A stretch of 64,000 bases of DNA from Sphingomonas lutea (GCF_014396785.1 NZ_CP060718.1:1942501-2006500), one strand, 5' to 3'. Positions 28,275 to 39,759 are shown, numbered from the stretch's first letter. The notes: generated by a model not told the origin, from the sequence alone. A program made the numbers and translations.

Positions 28275-29065
28275 GCAAGCCGAAAATTCAATCCGCCGGC
28301 TTCCTGCTTGAGCTGTCGCACGACTGGTTGATCCTCGGCGCATCGGAAAATGCGCATGCGTTCCTCGGCGAATATCACCAGCGACTGATCGGCGAGCCTC
28401 TATCCAACTTCACGCTGGCGCAACCGCTTCACGATTTGCGCAACAGCCTGTCGCGCCAGCGCAGCAGCAGTGGTGTTGCGCGCGCCTATCGCATTCGCCT
28501 GTTCGACGATCCGCGCTGGTTCGACATTGCCTTCCAGCTGCGCGAAAGCACCATCCTGCTCGAAGGATTGCCGAGCAGCGATGCGGGCTTCGGCGAATAT
28601 CTGGGGTCGGTCGGCCGACTGCTTGAACGGCTTCCGACCGATCGGCGGCAATCGGCGATGGAGGGCGCGGCGCGCTGCATGCGCGCGCTGACCGGTTACG
28701 ACCGCGTCGCACTGACGGTCGGCGGCGACCGCGTCGAAAGTAGCCGCGGCAAGCTTCCCTCGCTCAGCGTCGAGGGCGATCTTCCGCAGATCGTCGCGGA
28801 CTCTGCAACCGAAGCCGTCGCCATTTTTCCGAATGGTGGAGGCGAGGATGCTGGCCATGCGCTCCTTCGCGCCCCCACTGCAGCGCAGGCCGGGGCGTTG
28901 CGCGATGCGGGGACGCATTCGCTGCTGCGCGTGCCCGTGATCCGCGGCGAGCAGGCGATTGGCGAATTCCTGTGCGATTGCCGCACGCCGCAGCCGGCGT
29001 CGTTCGAACGGCACGCGGCCGCCGAATTGTTCGCGCAGATGCTTGGGATGCTGCTGCCCGGCTAA
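28271..29065 (+). CDS. Phytochrome-like PAS-GAF protein without PHY or kinase
   Basis: A 264-residue cytosolic protein. Residues about 5-105 resemble the PAS_2 domain of bacteriophytochromes (IQSAGFLLELSHDWLILGASENAHAFLG). About 115-255 resemble the GAF domain (RCMRALTGYDRVALTV, RVPVIRGEQAIGEFLCD). The N-terminal biliverdin-binding Cys and the PHY and histidine-kinase parts are absent. It is coupled to purB by an ATGA overlap. A non-photochromic sensor, or a remnant of a larger photoreceptor, are both possible. Confidence 0.75.
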   Translation: MSKPKIQSAGFLLELSHDWLILGASENAHAFLGEYHQRLIGEPLSNFTLAQPLHDLRNSLSRQRSSSGVARAYRIRLFDDPRWFDIAFQLRESTILLEGLPSSDAGFGEYLGSVGRLLERLPTDRRQSAMEGAARCMRALTGYDRVALTVGGDRVESSRGKLPSLSVEGDLPQIVADSATEAVAIFPNGGGEDAGHALLRAPTAAQAGALRDAGTHSLLRVPVIRGEQAIGEFLCDCRTPQPASFERHAAAELFAQMLGMLLPG

Positions 29066-30177
29066 CCGCCGAGCGCGTCGCGGATGCGGCTGAAGAAACC
29101 TTTGGCCGCAGGACATTCGTCACCCGTCTCGGTCGCGCGAAACTCCTCGAGCAGCTTCTTCTGCTTGGATGACATGCGCGTCGGCGTTTCGACAAGAATG
29201 CGCGCGATCAGATCGCCACGGCCACGCCCGTTGAGCACGCTCATGCCTGCGCCGCGGTGCCGCAATTGCTCGCCCGACTGCACGCCGGCGGGGATCTTGA
29301 TCTCGACCGTATCGCCATCGACGCCGGGCAGGCTGATCGCTCCGCCCAAGGCCGCGGTGGTGAAGCTGACTGGGCATTCGGCGATGAGCGTCGTGCCTTC
29401 GCGGGCGAAGATCGGGTGGCGCTTCATGTGCACGAAGATGTAGAGGTCGCCGCTGGCCGCGCCGCGCATGCCCGTCTCGCCCTCGCCCCCGACACGGATG
29501 CGCGTGCCATCATCGACGCCGGCGGGAATCTTGACCGACAGGCTGCGCTTGGTGACCGCACGGCCTTCGCCGTCGCATGACGGGCAAGGATCGGTGATCA
29601 CCTCGCCGCTGCCGCGGCAGGTGGGGCAGCCGCGTTCCACCACGAAAAAGCCTTGCTGCGCGCGGACCTTGCCCATGCCGTTGCAGGTCGTGCAGGTGCT
29701 GGCGCAATTGTCGGAGCGCGTGCAGCCCCGGCCGCCGCAATTCTCGCACGCCGCAAGCGCGTTGATAGTGATCGTCTTTTCGGCCCCGCTGAACGCTTCC
29801 TCAAGCGTCATTTCCAGGTCGTAGCGCAGGTCGGCGCCGCGCGCGGCGTTCTGCCGCTGCCCGCGCGGATCCATGAACTCCCCGAAGATGGTCGAAAAGA
29901 TATCCGAGAAGCCGTTGAAGCCGGCGTCGCCGAACGGGTCGCCGCCGCCATTTTGGAAGGCCGCGGTGCCGAACCGGTCGTAGGCCGCGCGCTTCTGCGG
30001 ATCCTTGAGGACGTCATAAGCCTCGTTGATCGCCTTGAAGTGCGCTTCGGATTGCTTGCAGCCGTTCCTGCGGTCGGGGTGGTGTTCCTTCGCCAGGCGG
30101 CGATAGGCGGCCTTGATGGTTGCGTCGTCCGCACCGCGCGCGACGCCAAGCAGCTGATAATAATCCTGCTCGACCAT
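29062..30177 (-). CDS. dnaJ: Chaperone DnaJ
   Basis: Hsp40 co-chaperone, 371 residues. J domain with HPD in [11 protein letters not shown], Gly/Phe region [19 protein letters not shown], and four zinc-binding repeats [27 protein letters not shown] and CPSCDGEGR. Full-length DnaJ partner of the dnaK just upstream. A short hairpin lies in the 44-base gap between them. Confidence 0.98.
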   Translation of the reverse strand: MVEQDYYQLLGVARGADDATIKAAYRRLAKEHHPDRRNGCKQSEAHFKAINEAYDVLKDPQKRAAYDRFGTAAFQNGGGDPFGDAGFNGFSDIFSTIFGEFMDPRGQRQNAARGADLRYDLEMTLEEAFSGAEKTITINALAACENCGGRGCTRSDNCASTCTTCNGMGKVRAQQGFFVVERGCPTCRGSGEVITDPCPSCDGEGRAVTKRSLSVKIPAGVDDGTRIRVGGEGETGMRGAASGDLYIFVHMKRHPIFAREGTTLIAECPVSFTTAALGGAISLPGVDGDTVEIKIPAGVQSGEQLRHRGAGMSVLNGRGRGDLIARILVETPTRMSSKQKKLLEEFRATETGDECPAAKGFFSRIRDALGG

Positions 30178-30195
30178 CAGGCCCCCCTACGAGCG

Positions 30196-30219
30196 GATGC
30201 CGGCGGTGCAGCCGGCATC
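30196..30219. other. Intercistronic hairpin between dnaK and dnaJ
   Basis: GATGCCGGC and GCCGGCATC form a nine-base perfect stem around a six-base loop. It has no T-tract and so probably limits read-through or protects the dnaK message, a common feature of this gene pair. Confidence 0.65.
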
Positions 30220-30221
30220 GC

Positions 30222-32153
<1,932 letters not shown>

Positions 32154-32227
32154 GGTTTCTCTACCCTCTCTTCAGCCCCACTCGGCCCCATATCAACGGC
32201 AGCCGAAATGTTGATTTTCAGAGAGGG

Positions 32228-32255
32228 ATATAGGTGGCCGTTCCGGGTCAACAAG
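32228..32255 (-). promoter_or_regulatory. RpoH (sigma-32) promoter of dnaK
   Basis: On the minus strand CTTG (32255-32252) is followed after exactly 17 bases by CCTATAT (32234-32228). This matches the alphaproteobacterial heat-shock consensus CTTG-N17-CYTATNT. The start codon lies about 75 bases downstream. Confidence 0.8.
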
Positions 32256-32270
32256 GGCGGACGGAACCCC

Positions 32271-33011
32271 TCAGAGCATCGCCATCCCGCCGTTGACGTG
32301 CAACGTCTGCCCGGTGACGTAGCCGGCTTCCATGGACGCAAGGTAGACAACCGCCGCGCCAATATCGTCACCGCTCCCCATCGCGCCCAGCGGGATCCTC
32401 GACAGAATCGCTTCACGTTGCTGGTCATTGAGCGCGTCGGTCATCGCCGAGGTCATGAAACCCGGCGCAATGGCGTTGGCGGTCACGCCGCGGCTGGCGA
32501 GTTCCTGCGCCACCGACTTGGTCATGCCGATCAGCCCTGCCTTGGAGGCGACGTAATTGGCCTGACCCGGATTGCCGGTCACGCCCACGACGGAGGTGAC
32601 CGAGATGATGCGGCCGAAGCGCGCTTTCATCATCGGCTTGGCGGCCGCGCGCATTAGGCGGAAGGCGGCTTCGAGATTGATGCGGATGACATCCTCAAAC
32701 TCTTCGTCCTTCATGCGCATCAGGAGGTTGTCGCGCGTCACGCCCGCATTGTTGACGAGGATGTCGAGCTTGCCGAGCGCCTCCACCGCTTGCGGGACGA
32801 GTTGGTCGACCGCCGCACCGTCGCCGAGATTGCACGGCAGCGCGACATGGTCGCCGCCGAGGCCGGCGCGAAAGCTCTCGAGCTTGTCGGCATTGCTGCC
32901 CGACACCGCCAGCCGCGCGCCCTGACCGGCCAGCGCCCTGGCGATCGCGCTCCCCAGACCGCCCGACGCGCCCGTCACCAGCGCCGTCATCCCGCTGAGG
33001 TCGAACATCAT
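32271..33011 (-). CDS. fabG: 3-oxoacyl-ACP reductase FabG
   Basis: NADPH-dependent reductase of fatty-acid synthesis, 246 residues. VTGASGGLGSAIA, NNAGVTRDNLLMRM, ANYVASKAGLIG and QTLHVNGGMAML are all FabG signatures. The ATG overlaps the fabD stop by four bases, and fabD-fabG is a conserved pair. Confidence 0.96.
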   Translation of the reverse strand: MMFDLSGMTALVTGASGGLGSAIARALAGQGARLAVSGSNADKLESFRAGLGGDHVALPCNLGDGAAVDQLVPQAVEALGKLDILVNNAGVTRDNLLMRMKDEEFEDVIRINLEAAFRLMRAAAKPMMKARFGRIISVTSVVGVTGNPGQANYVASKAGLIGMTKSVAQELASRGVTANAIAPGFMTSAMTDALNDQQREAILSRIPLGAMGSGDDIGAAVVYLASMEAGYVTGQTLHVNGGMAML

Positions 33012-33934
33012 GCAATCTCCTTCGCAAGCGCGTCGACATCCTCGATCTTCACCACGCTCGTTACCTTCACGTCGGGTGCGATGCGCTTGACCATCGGGCC
33101 GAGCACCTTGCCGCCGATTTCGACGAATTCCTCGACGCCCGCCGCCGCCATGTTGGCAATGCTTTCCCGCCAGCGAACCATGCCCGTGACCTGCTCGACC
33201 AGCTGGTTGCGGATCGAGTCCGGATCGCGCGTCGGCGCGGCGGTGACGTTGGCGAATAGCGGCACCGCCGGATCGCCAAGAACCTCGTAGGAAAGCGCGT
33301 CACCCATCGCGTCCGCCGCGGGCTGCATCAACGAGCAGTGAAAAGGCGCGGACACGGGCAGCTGGACGGCGCGCTTGGCACCCATTTCCTTCGCCATACC
33401 GATCGCCCGCTCGATCGCACCCGCGTGGCCCGACAGCACGACCTGGCTCGGGTCGTTGTCATTGGCGACATCGCAGACTTCGCCCTGCGCGGCGGCCTCG
33501 GCAATCTTCCTGGCGAGCTCGAGGTCGGCGGCCAGCAGCGCCGCCATTGCGCCCACCCCGACCGGCACCGCGGCCTGCATGGCCTTGCCGCGGATCTTCA
33601 GCAGCTTGGCCGTGTTGGCGAGCGCGAACGTCTCTGCCGCGCACAGCGCCGAATATTCGCCGAGGCTGTGACCGGCGACGAAATGCGCGACGTCGGGCAA
33701 GCGTACGCCCATCGTCCGAAGCACCGCGATCGAATGCGCCATGATCGCCGGCTGCGCATTTTCGGTGAGCTTGAGCTCGTCGTCGGGCCCCTCGCGCATC
33801 AGCCGGAACAGGCTCTGGCCGAGCGCCTCGTCGACCTCGTCGAACACGTCCCGCGCCGCGCGGCTCGCGCCGGCGAGCGCCGCGCCCATGCCGACCGCCT
33901 GGCTGCCTTGCCCCGGAAAAATGAATGCGCGCAT
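33008..33934 (-). CDS. fabD: Malonyl-CoA:ACP transacylase FabD
   Basis: Loads malonyl groups on acyl carrier protein; 308 residues. It begins MRAFIFPGQGSQAVGMG, with the catalytic Ser in VAGHSLGEYSALC and the His region in VSAPFHCSLM. It is the upstream gene of the fabD-fabG pair, with the divergent permease at 34004. Confidence 0.97.
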   Translation of the reverse strand: MRAFIFPGQGSQAVGMGAALAGASRAARDVFDEVDEALGQSLFRLMREGPDDELKLTENAQPAIMAHSIAVLRTMGVRLPDVAHFVAGHSLGEYSALCAAETFALANTAKLLKIRGKAMQAAVPVGVGAMAALLAADLELARKIAEAAAQGEVCDVANDNDPSQVVLSGHAGAIERAIGMAKEMGAKRAVQLPVSAPFHCSLMQPAADAMGDALSYEVLGDPAVPLFANVTAAPTRDPDSIRNQLVEQVTGMVRWRESIANMAAAGVEEFVEIGGKVLGPMVKRIAPDVKVTSVVKIEDVDALAKEIA

Positions 33935-34003
33935 GCGGTCCCCTGTTCGTCTAGCGTGGCGTGCCGACTAGGACGCGGGGCGCCGAAATCCAAGGGGGGC
34001 GGA

Positions 34004-35307
34004 ATGCAAAGGACTGGCGAGCGACAACTCGGGCCGTGGATGACCACGGCGTTCGTCGTCGGAGGGATGATTGGCGCGGGCATCTTCATGCTGCCTGCCA
34101 GTCTCGCGCCCTATGGCCGCAATGCGCCGATCGCGTGGGTCGTCAGCGGCCTCGGCGCGGTCGCACTTGCGTTCGCACTTTCTTCGCTCGCCCGCCGCTC
34201 TGGCGGGGGACATGGCATGCAAGCGCATGTCGAAGCCGCCTTGGGACCAACCTTTGGTTTTCTCGCGGGCTTCTCTTTCTGGGTCTCGGTATGGGTGTCC
34301 AACGCCGCCGTCGGGATCACCGGCGCCTCCGCGCTTGCGCGGATTGTCCCCGCGCTGTCCGGGGAAACTTCAATTCTGCTCGTCGCTGCCGGGTTCATCC
34401 TGTTCCTGGCGATCGTCAATGCCCTTGGCGCCGTAGTCAGCGGACGGTTCGCGGTGGCGACGACGTTGATCAAGCTCACTCCTCTAGTTGGGGTGCTCGT
34501 TCTGGCCGGCGCATTCACCGCCGAAGGCCAGCCGATGGCTCCCTTGGCGGTGATGCCGGTTACCTTCGACAATATCGCGGGCGCTTGCGCCATTGCCCTG
34601 TTCGCGTTGCTCGGTTTCGAAACCGCGCTCGCCCCCGTCGACAAGATCCGCAACCCACAGCGGACAATTCCCTTGGCGATGATCGGCGGCACCGCCTTCG
34701 TCGCTACTCTTTACCTGCTCACGACGTCCGCAATTGCAGGACTTGTCCCGGCCGAGCAGCTTGTCGAGTCGAAAGCCCCTTCGCCGACGCCCTCGTTCTG
34801 GGACTGGGTGGATTGGGAGTCGCTATTGCCGTGCTGGGCATGGCCGTCAGCGCTTTCGGCTATATCAACGGGGGCATTCTCATCAGCGGCGAACTTGGCC
34901 TGGCGATGGCGCTTCGTGGCGATCTGCCGGCTTCGATGACGCGAACCCGGGGCGCGGGTACGCCCGTCGTCGCGCAGCTCGTGGCCTCCGGTCTTGCCCT
35001 CCTGCTGATTGCCGCCAATGCCTCGAAGGGCACCGTGGGGCTTTTCACCTTTTCCGTCCTGCTCACCACCAGCGCGTCACTTTGGATGTACGTCCTTTGC
35101 GCGATTGCCGCATGGCGTATGACGAGCTCGATCGGCAGCAAAGCGGTGATCTTTGCGGGCATCGCCTTCGTCGCGCTCGCCTTCTACGGCTCGGGATGGG
35201 AGGCCAACGCCTGGAGCATTGTCCTGCTTCTGGCGGGTCTCGCGGTGCGCTGGATTATCCGTTCGCGCGGCGGCTCCAGCCCGGAGGTGGCGGAGACGCG
35301 AGCCTAG
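34004..35307 (+). CDS. APC-family amino-acid permease, frameshift at 34776-34779
   Basis: Amino-acid/polyamine antiporter-like membrane protein. The first frame (MQRTGERQLGPWMTTAFVVGGMIGAGIFMLP to AEQLVESKAP) has eight helices including the APC loop GGMIGAGIF. The second (FADALVLGLGGLGVAIAVLG to SPEVAETRA) has the rest. Adding one C to the four-C run joins them as ESKAPFADALVLGLGG and gives 434 residues with about 12 helices. It resembles AdiC/YjeH-type exchangers. Its 3' end overlaps the Rieske gene by 53 bases. Read as one gene with a likely assembly error. Confidence 0.85.
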
Positions 35308-36454
35308 CCTCCGGGATCATCGCCCGCAGCTTTCGCGCAAAACTGCGCAGGCAGACTTCGCTCGTCCCCAGCGGTCCCGCCGCGTAACTCGCCGATTGCA
35401 TGCCCAGTTGAACGCGGGTGATCAGCTCGGTGTCTTCCGCATTCACGCGGCGATTGATCATCCAGTTGAGGTGCCGCGCCGCCTTCATCTCGCGCCGGTC
35501 ATCGGGCAGCGCATAGCTGATCTCGCGGATCACCGTTTCGGTCGCGCTGACCGGAATGAACTGCATGAAGTCGACCTGATCGGGATAGATGTCGAAGGCG
35601 ACGTTGGGGAACAGCTTGTAATAGAGCCACTTGCGCTGATGCGTCGCGGGCAAATGCTCCACCGCCGGCAGGAAATGCTGGTACGCGCGCTCGGCGGCGT
35701 TCGCCGAGGGCTTCTCGACCAGGTCACCTTCCATCCGGTCGACGTGCTCCTGCGCCTCGATCCGGTAATTGCGTTCGAACAGGCGCGACAGGCCGGGATG
35801 CCCGACCGGAATGTGGAGGTGATCCGAATAATTGTCGGCGATCGTCTTCCAATTTAGCGGGCGCGGGCGAAGCGTCACGCGGCCGACGACCCGCAGCTCT
35901 TCGAAACGATACAGCGCCACCTCGTCCGCATAGGGTGCCATCATCTCTGCCACTGACGGCGCGCGCCCTGTCCCGAGCGAAGCCGAGGGGGGCTCGAGGG
36001 TGACGAAGAGGAAGCCGTGCCAATTTTCCAGCGCCACCGGCACCAGGCCAAGCTGCTCGGTCTCCAGGCCCGGATATTCGTGGCGATGCGGGACGCCGAC
36101 CAGCCGTCCGTCGCGGGCATAGCTCCAGGCGTGATAGGGGCAGGTCAGCACCTTCGCGCACCCGCCGTTGCCGTCGACCAGCCGCGACCCGCGATGGCGG
36201 CAGACATTGTGAAACGCACGCACCGCACCGTCATCGCCGCGCATGACGATGACGCTCTCGCCGAGATATTCCAGGCTGCGCCATTCGCCCGGCGCGGCAA
36301 TCTCGCTTTCGTGACAGACCACTTGCGGTGCCGCGCGAAGGAAGGCCGCTTGCTCCGCGGCGAAGAACTCAGGGTCGTGATAAAGCCAGCCAGGCAGGCT
36401 CACGTCATCGAGCGGATCGGATGCCGACGAAGCGGTGCGCAGGTGCGTCGCCAT
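35255..36454 (-). CDS. Rieske non-heme iron oxygenase, alpha subunit
   Basis: Aromatic-ring-hydroxylating-type oxygenase, 399 residues. The 2Fe-2S motif is CRHRGSRLV...LTCPYHAW; the mononuclear iron ligands are in DNYSDHLHIPVGHPG with a later Asp. Regions WKTIADNYSDHLHIP and FPNVAFDIYPDQVDFMQF match the choline/carnitine-monooxygenase-like group. I chose ATG at 36454 because the longer frame runs through the next gene's end. Residues SASLGTGRAPS come from half of a palindromic repeat. No ferredoxin or reductase gene is beside it; the substrate is unknown. Confidence 0.88.
   Translation of the reverse strand: MATHLRTASSASDPLDDVSLPGWLYHDPEFFAAEQAAFLRAAPQVVCHESEIAAPGEWRSLEYLGESVIVMRGDDGAVRAFHNVCRHRGSRLVDGNGGCAKVLTCPYHAWSYARDGRLVGVPHRHEYPGLETEQLGLVPVALENWHGFLFVTLEPPSASLGTGRAPSVAEMMAPYADEVALYRFEELRVVGRVTLRPRPLNWKTIADNYSDHLHIPVGHPGLSRLFERNYRIEAQEHVDRMEGDLVEKPSANAAERAYQHFLPAVEHLPATHQRKWLYYKLFPNVAFDIYPDQVDFMQFIPVSATETVIREISYALPDDRREMKAARHLNWMINRRVNAEDTELITRVQLGMQSASYAAGPLGTSEVCLRSFARKLRAMIPEARLASPPPPGWSRRANG
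35967..36000. repeat. Half palindromic repeat inside the Rieske gene
   Basis: CCTGTCCCGAGCGAAGCCGA matches one arm of the repeat at 8173-8240 and 3452-3543. It is translated in frame as part of a surface-like segment. Confidence 0.6.
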
Positions 36455-36489
36455 GTGCAAAGCCTGCCAGTCCGCAGCGTCCGCGGCAA

Positions 36490-37482
36490 TCACTTCGGCG
36501 CGCCTGAGGCGACCAGGGGCCGGCGTCCGAACAACTCCGCGAGTTGCTTGCGGAAAGCGATGAGCGCGGCGACCACGGCGGCGAGCGCGGCGATCAGCGT
36601 CTTGGTCAGGCCTGACAGCGCCACCACCCCAGCGACGAAATCCTCGAACCACTGCATCCACGTCACTGCAACCGGGATGGTCTTGCTCTTCGATTGCAGC
36701 AGGGTTTCCGACTGCGCGCCGTCGGGGCCCTTGGCGACGATAAAGGCACTCAAGGTCAGCGCATGACGCGGCGCCTTGAGCGCGGTCACTTGCCAGTCCC
36801 AGCGCGCGCCGTCGCCAATGCCGAGGTTGCGGGTCTGAAGGCCGTCAGGGGTGATCTTGAAGCCGTCCCCCTGAAGCAGCGCAGCCATGCGCCGTGCGAC
36901 CTTGAGCTTGAACTCCTCGGTCGGTGCGCTGCCCAGCAAATCGGTCGGGGTGGGTCCTCCGCCCGGCCCGGCGCGTGACACCACGAAGGATACGGTCCGC
37001 GTCTCGCCGCGGGTCATTTCCCTGGGGAAGTCGACGCCGCCAACGCCTTGGCGCGCATTGCGGTAAATGGCGGTGAAGTGGCGGCACTCAGCGGGAGTCG
37101 CGGCATCGCCCAGCACCGGGCAATCGATCAGTTCGTCCTGGGCTGACGCAGGCGCATCGCCGCCATCGTCGCTCTCCATGACCCCGCCGGTCTGGGCGAG
37201 GTCGCCCCGGTCGCCCTCGTCCCGCTGCAAACGCCGGGAGGCGCTGCGCCGCGGTGCGCCTTGCGAAGGCGGGAGGCCGACGGAGCCTACCGGAGAAACG
37301 CTGGTGTACGTCCCAACGCCAGTTGCTGGCGGGGGCGGTGGTGAAGGCTCTGGCGGCGGTGGCGGCGGCGGTGGCGGTGGCGGTGGCGGCGGCGGGGGTT
37401 CCATGACCGCCGACGAAGCACAGCCGACCGTACCCGCGCAGGTCAGGCTCAAGGCCAGGATTGCAAACGCCCGCCCAAGCAT
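36490..37482 (-). CDS. Polyproline lipoprotein with C-terminal membrane helix
   Basis: A 330-residue protein I cannot assign. The signal peptide MLGRAFAILALSLTCAGTVGC ends in a probable lipobox Cys. A tract of about 16 prolines and a second of five follow, coded by GGC/GGT repeats near 37345-37400. The middle region (about 130-270) has CPVLGDAATPAECRHF and a periplasmic-looking beta-rich part. The C-terminus has a hydrophobic helix LTKTLIAALAAVVAALIAF followed by basic residues. Dual anchoring (lipid plus helix) is unusual. ATG at 37482 is preferred over 37524 because it places the signal at the start. Confidence 0.7.
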   Translation of the reverse strand: MLGRAFAILALSLTCAGTVGCASSAVMEPPPPPPPPPPPPPPPPEPSPPPPPATGVGTYTSVSPVGSVGLPPSQGAPRRSASRRLQRDEGDRGDLAQTGGVMESDDGGDAPASAQDELIDCPVLGDAATPAECRHFTAIYRNARQGVGGVDFPREMTRGETRTVSFVVSRAGPGGGPTPTDLLGSAPTEEFKLKVARRMAALLQGDGFKITPDGLQTRNLGIGDGARWDWQVTALKAPRHALTLSAFIVAKGPDGAQSETLLQSKSKTIPVAVTWMQWFEDFVAGVVALSGLTKTLIAALAAVVAALIAFRKQLAELFGRRPLVASGAPK

Positions 37483-37750
37483 GGCGCGGGACCAACGGCC
37501 GGCCGGCGAACTCGTTGACGACATGCGGCCCCTCCCCCTGCGGCGTGCTGCGTCCGAGCAGTGCCCTGCACTACCAGCAAGTCCGCCGGACAGGAATAGC
37601 CGGGCGGCCGTGCTTGCATTTCGACGCCGTTTTGCGCATAGGCCGCACCGCTGGCGCGCGGCTCTGCCCCGCGCCGCTTTAGTTTGAACGACAGCCGGAG
37701 GGGCGCGCCATTGGGGCGCGTCAGCGATCGGCCAACATGGAAGATACCGT

Positions 37751-38167
37751 ATGCCGCTTTACGAGCATACGTTCCTCGCGCGGCAGGATCTGGCCCAGGC
37801 CCAGGTCGATGCGCTCGCGGAGAACGCCACCAGCATCATCAAGGATAACGGCGGGAAGGTCGTCAAGACCGAAACGTGGGGCCTGCGCAGCCTCGCCTAT
37901 CGCATCGCGAAGAACCGCAAGGCGCATTACGTGATGCTCGACATCGACGCCCCCGCGCCGGCCCTCGCCGAGCTTGAGCGCCAGTCGAACATCAATGAGG
38001 ACATCATCCGTTTCCTCACCATCCGCGTCGACGAGCATGAAAGCGGCCCGTCCGCGATGATGCGCCGTGGCGAGAAGGAGCGCGAGCGTCGTTCCGACCG
38101 TGGTGATCGTGGCGATCGCCCGGAGCGGTCCGAATTCCGCGTCGCCCGTGAAGAGGAGGTCGAATAA
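37751..38167 (+). CDS. rpsF: 30S ribosomal protein S6
   Basis: Ribosomal protein of 138 residues. Core [22 protein letters not shown] and [28 protein letters not shown]. The arginine/aspartate tail [15 protein letters not shown] is longer than in E. coli but common in alphaproteobacteria. First gene of rpsF-rpsR-rplI; its stop overlaps the rpsR start. Confidence 0.98.
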   Translation: MPLYEHTFLARQDLAQAQVDALAENATSIIKDNGGKVVKTETWGLRSLAYRIAKNRKAHYVMLDIDAPAPALAELERQSNINEDIIRFLTIRVDEHESGPSAMMRRGEKERERRSDRGDRGDRPERSEFRVAREEEVE

Positions 38168-38391
38168 TGGCCCGCGCATTTTTCCGCCGCCGCAAGAGCT
38201 GCCCCTTTTCGGGCAAGGACGCGCCGCGCATCGACTACAAGGACGTGCGCCTGCTGCAGGGCTTCGTGTCCGAACGCGGCAAGATCGTCCCGTCGCGCAT
38301 CACCGCCGTGTCGTCCAAGAAGCAGCGCGAGCTGGCCAAGGCGATCAAGCGGTCGCGCCACCTGGGCCTGCTGCCCTACGTCGTGAAATAA
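38167..38391 (+). CDS. rpsR: 30S ribosomal protein S18
   Basis: Ribosomal protein of 74 residues, [26 protein letters not shown] to LGLLPYVVK. The operon order S6-S18-L9 is conserved. Confidence 0.98.
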   Translation: MARAFFRRRKSCPFSGKDAPRIDYKDVRLLQGFVSERGKIVPSRITAVSSKKQRELAKAIKRSRHLGLLPYVVK

Positions 38392-38403
38392 GGAGCGCTC
38401 GAC

Positions 38404-39054
38404 ATGGAAGTCATTCTGCTTGAGCGCGTCGAAAAGCTCGGCGCCATCGGCGACGTGGTCAAGGTCAAGGACGGGTTCGCCCGCAACTACCTGCTGCCGC
38501 GCAAGAAAGCGCTGCGCGCCAACGAGTCCAACCGCAAGGTGTTCGAAGCCAATCGCGCGCGGATCGAGGAAGACAATGCCTCGAAGCGTTCGGAGGCCGA
38601 AAAGGCGTCCAAGGGCGTCGAAGGCAAGACGGTGAAGCTGATCCGTCAGGCATCCAACACCGGCCAGCTCTATGGCTCGGTTTCGGCGCGCGACATCGTC
38701 GACGCGTTGGAAGCCGAAGGCGCCAAGGTGTCGAAAAGCCAGATCGTCCTTGCCCGCCCGATCAAGGCGATCGGCATGCATGACGTGAAGATTGCGCTTC
38801 ACCCGGAAGTGTCGGTCGACGTTCGCGTCAACGTCGCGCGCTCGCCGGAGGAAGCCGATTTGCAGGCGCAGGGCGTCGACGTGATGGCGCAGATGTTCGA
38901 GCGCGATACCGCTGCCTTCACCGAGGACTTCGTCCCCGGTGCGGAGCCCGGCATTCCCGAGGACGTTGCCGCTGAAAATGGGGAAACGCAGCCTGCCGCC
39001 ACCGCGGGGGCTCCGGCCGCCGATGCTTCCGAAGAGGCTGCGCAAGAGGGCTAA
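38404..39054 (+). CDS. rplI: 50S ribosomal protein L9
   Basis: Ribosomal protein of 216 residues. The N-terminal domain MEVILLERVEKLGAIGDVVKVKDGFARNYLLP is typical. The acidic, alanine-rich C-terminal extension (about 180-216) is long compared with the roughly 150 residues in E. coli and is seen in relatives. It ends the operon before a strong terminator. Confidence 0.98.
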   Translation: MEVILLERVEKLGAIGDVVKVKDGFARNYLLPRKKALRANESNRKVFEANRARIEEDNASKRSEAEKASKGVEGKTVKLIRQASNTGQLYGSVSARDIVDALEAEGAKVSKSQIVLARPIKAIGMHDVKIALHPEVSVDVRVNVARSPEEADLQAQGVDVMAQMFERDTAAFTEDFVPGAEPGIPEDVAAENGETQPAATAGAPAADASEEAAQEG

Positions 39055-39084
39055 CGCCCGCCTTTGGGCAAAGGAACGGAAATT

Positions 39085-39118
39085 GGGTCGCCGGGCGCTT
39101 GCTCGGCGGCCCTTTTTT
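39085..39118 (+). terminator. Rho-independent terminator after rplI
   Basis: GGGTCGCCG pairs with CGGCGGCCC (one G-U pair) around a ten-base loop and is followed by six T's. Confidence 0.88.
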
Positions 39119-39227
39119 GCTTGCGACCGACCGTTCGTCGCAAATGAGGGTTCGACGGTGGGAACGGCGTCGGTCGCGCCATGTTTAGCGATTGGAGCAA
39201 GCGGGGCCCGTGAAAAGGATCTTTGGC

Positions 39228-39737
39228 ATGGCTGACGAACGCGAAAACGATCAATTTGGAACGCAGGACAACAACGACCAGAACTCGACCGGTCAGAGCC
39301 AGCAGGGCACTGCCGGCCAGCAGGGCCAGGATCCGTCAAGCCAGTCGGGTCAGTCGGGTCAGCCGATCGGCGGCAATGACAGCGCGACGGGCAGCGGCAC
39401 GCCGCAATCGCAAGGCAGCGACCTTGGCAGCCAAAGCGGCGGCCAGAGCTCGACCGGCCAGTCGCAGTCGGATCTCGGCGGCGATACGCTGACGCAATCA
39501 GACAGTACCGGCGGTTCGGGTGACGGCACCAGCGGCGGCTTCACCGGCTCGGGCGGTCAGCCCAGCGAAGGCTTCATCGGTTCGCAAGGCGACAATACGG
39601 GCGACTATCTGCAGCCCGACAGCACGACCGGCGCATCGTCGTCCGAAGCCACCGAAGGCACCGACTTCGCCGAACGCGGCCAGGGCGCGAGCGAAGAAGA
39701 CGACAGCGAGACCGGGACGTCCGGCTCGACGATCTAA
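39228..39737 (+). CDS. Acidic Gly/Ser/Gln-rich disordered protein
   Basis: A 169-residue low-complexity protein, MADERENDQFGTQDN to DDSETGTSGSTI. Gly, Ser, Gln, Asp and Thr dominate; there is no Cys, few hydrophobic residues and no signal peptide. It is expected to be fully disordered. ATG at 39228 follows AAGGAT. The gene stands alone between two terminators. I do not recognise a function; a stress or hydration role like that of other hydrophilins is only a guess. Confidence 0.75.
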   Translation: MADERENDQFGTQDNNDQNSTGQSQQGTAGQQGQDPSSQSGQSGQPIGGNDSATGSGTPQSQGSDLGSQSGGQSSTGQSQSDLGGDTLTQSDSTGGSGDGTSGGFTGSGGQPSEGFIGSQGDNTGDYLQPDSTTGASSSEATEGTDFAERGQGASEEDDSETGTSGSTI

Positions 39738-39759
39738 TCTGCCATCGACGTGTTGAAAG

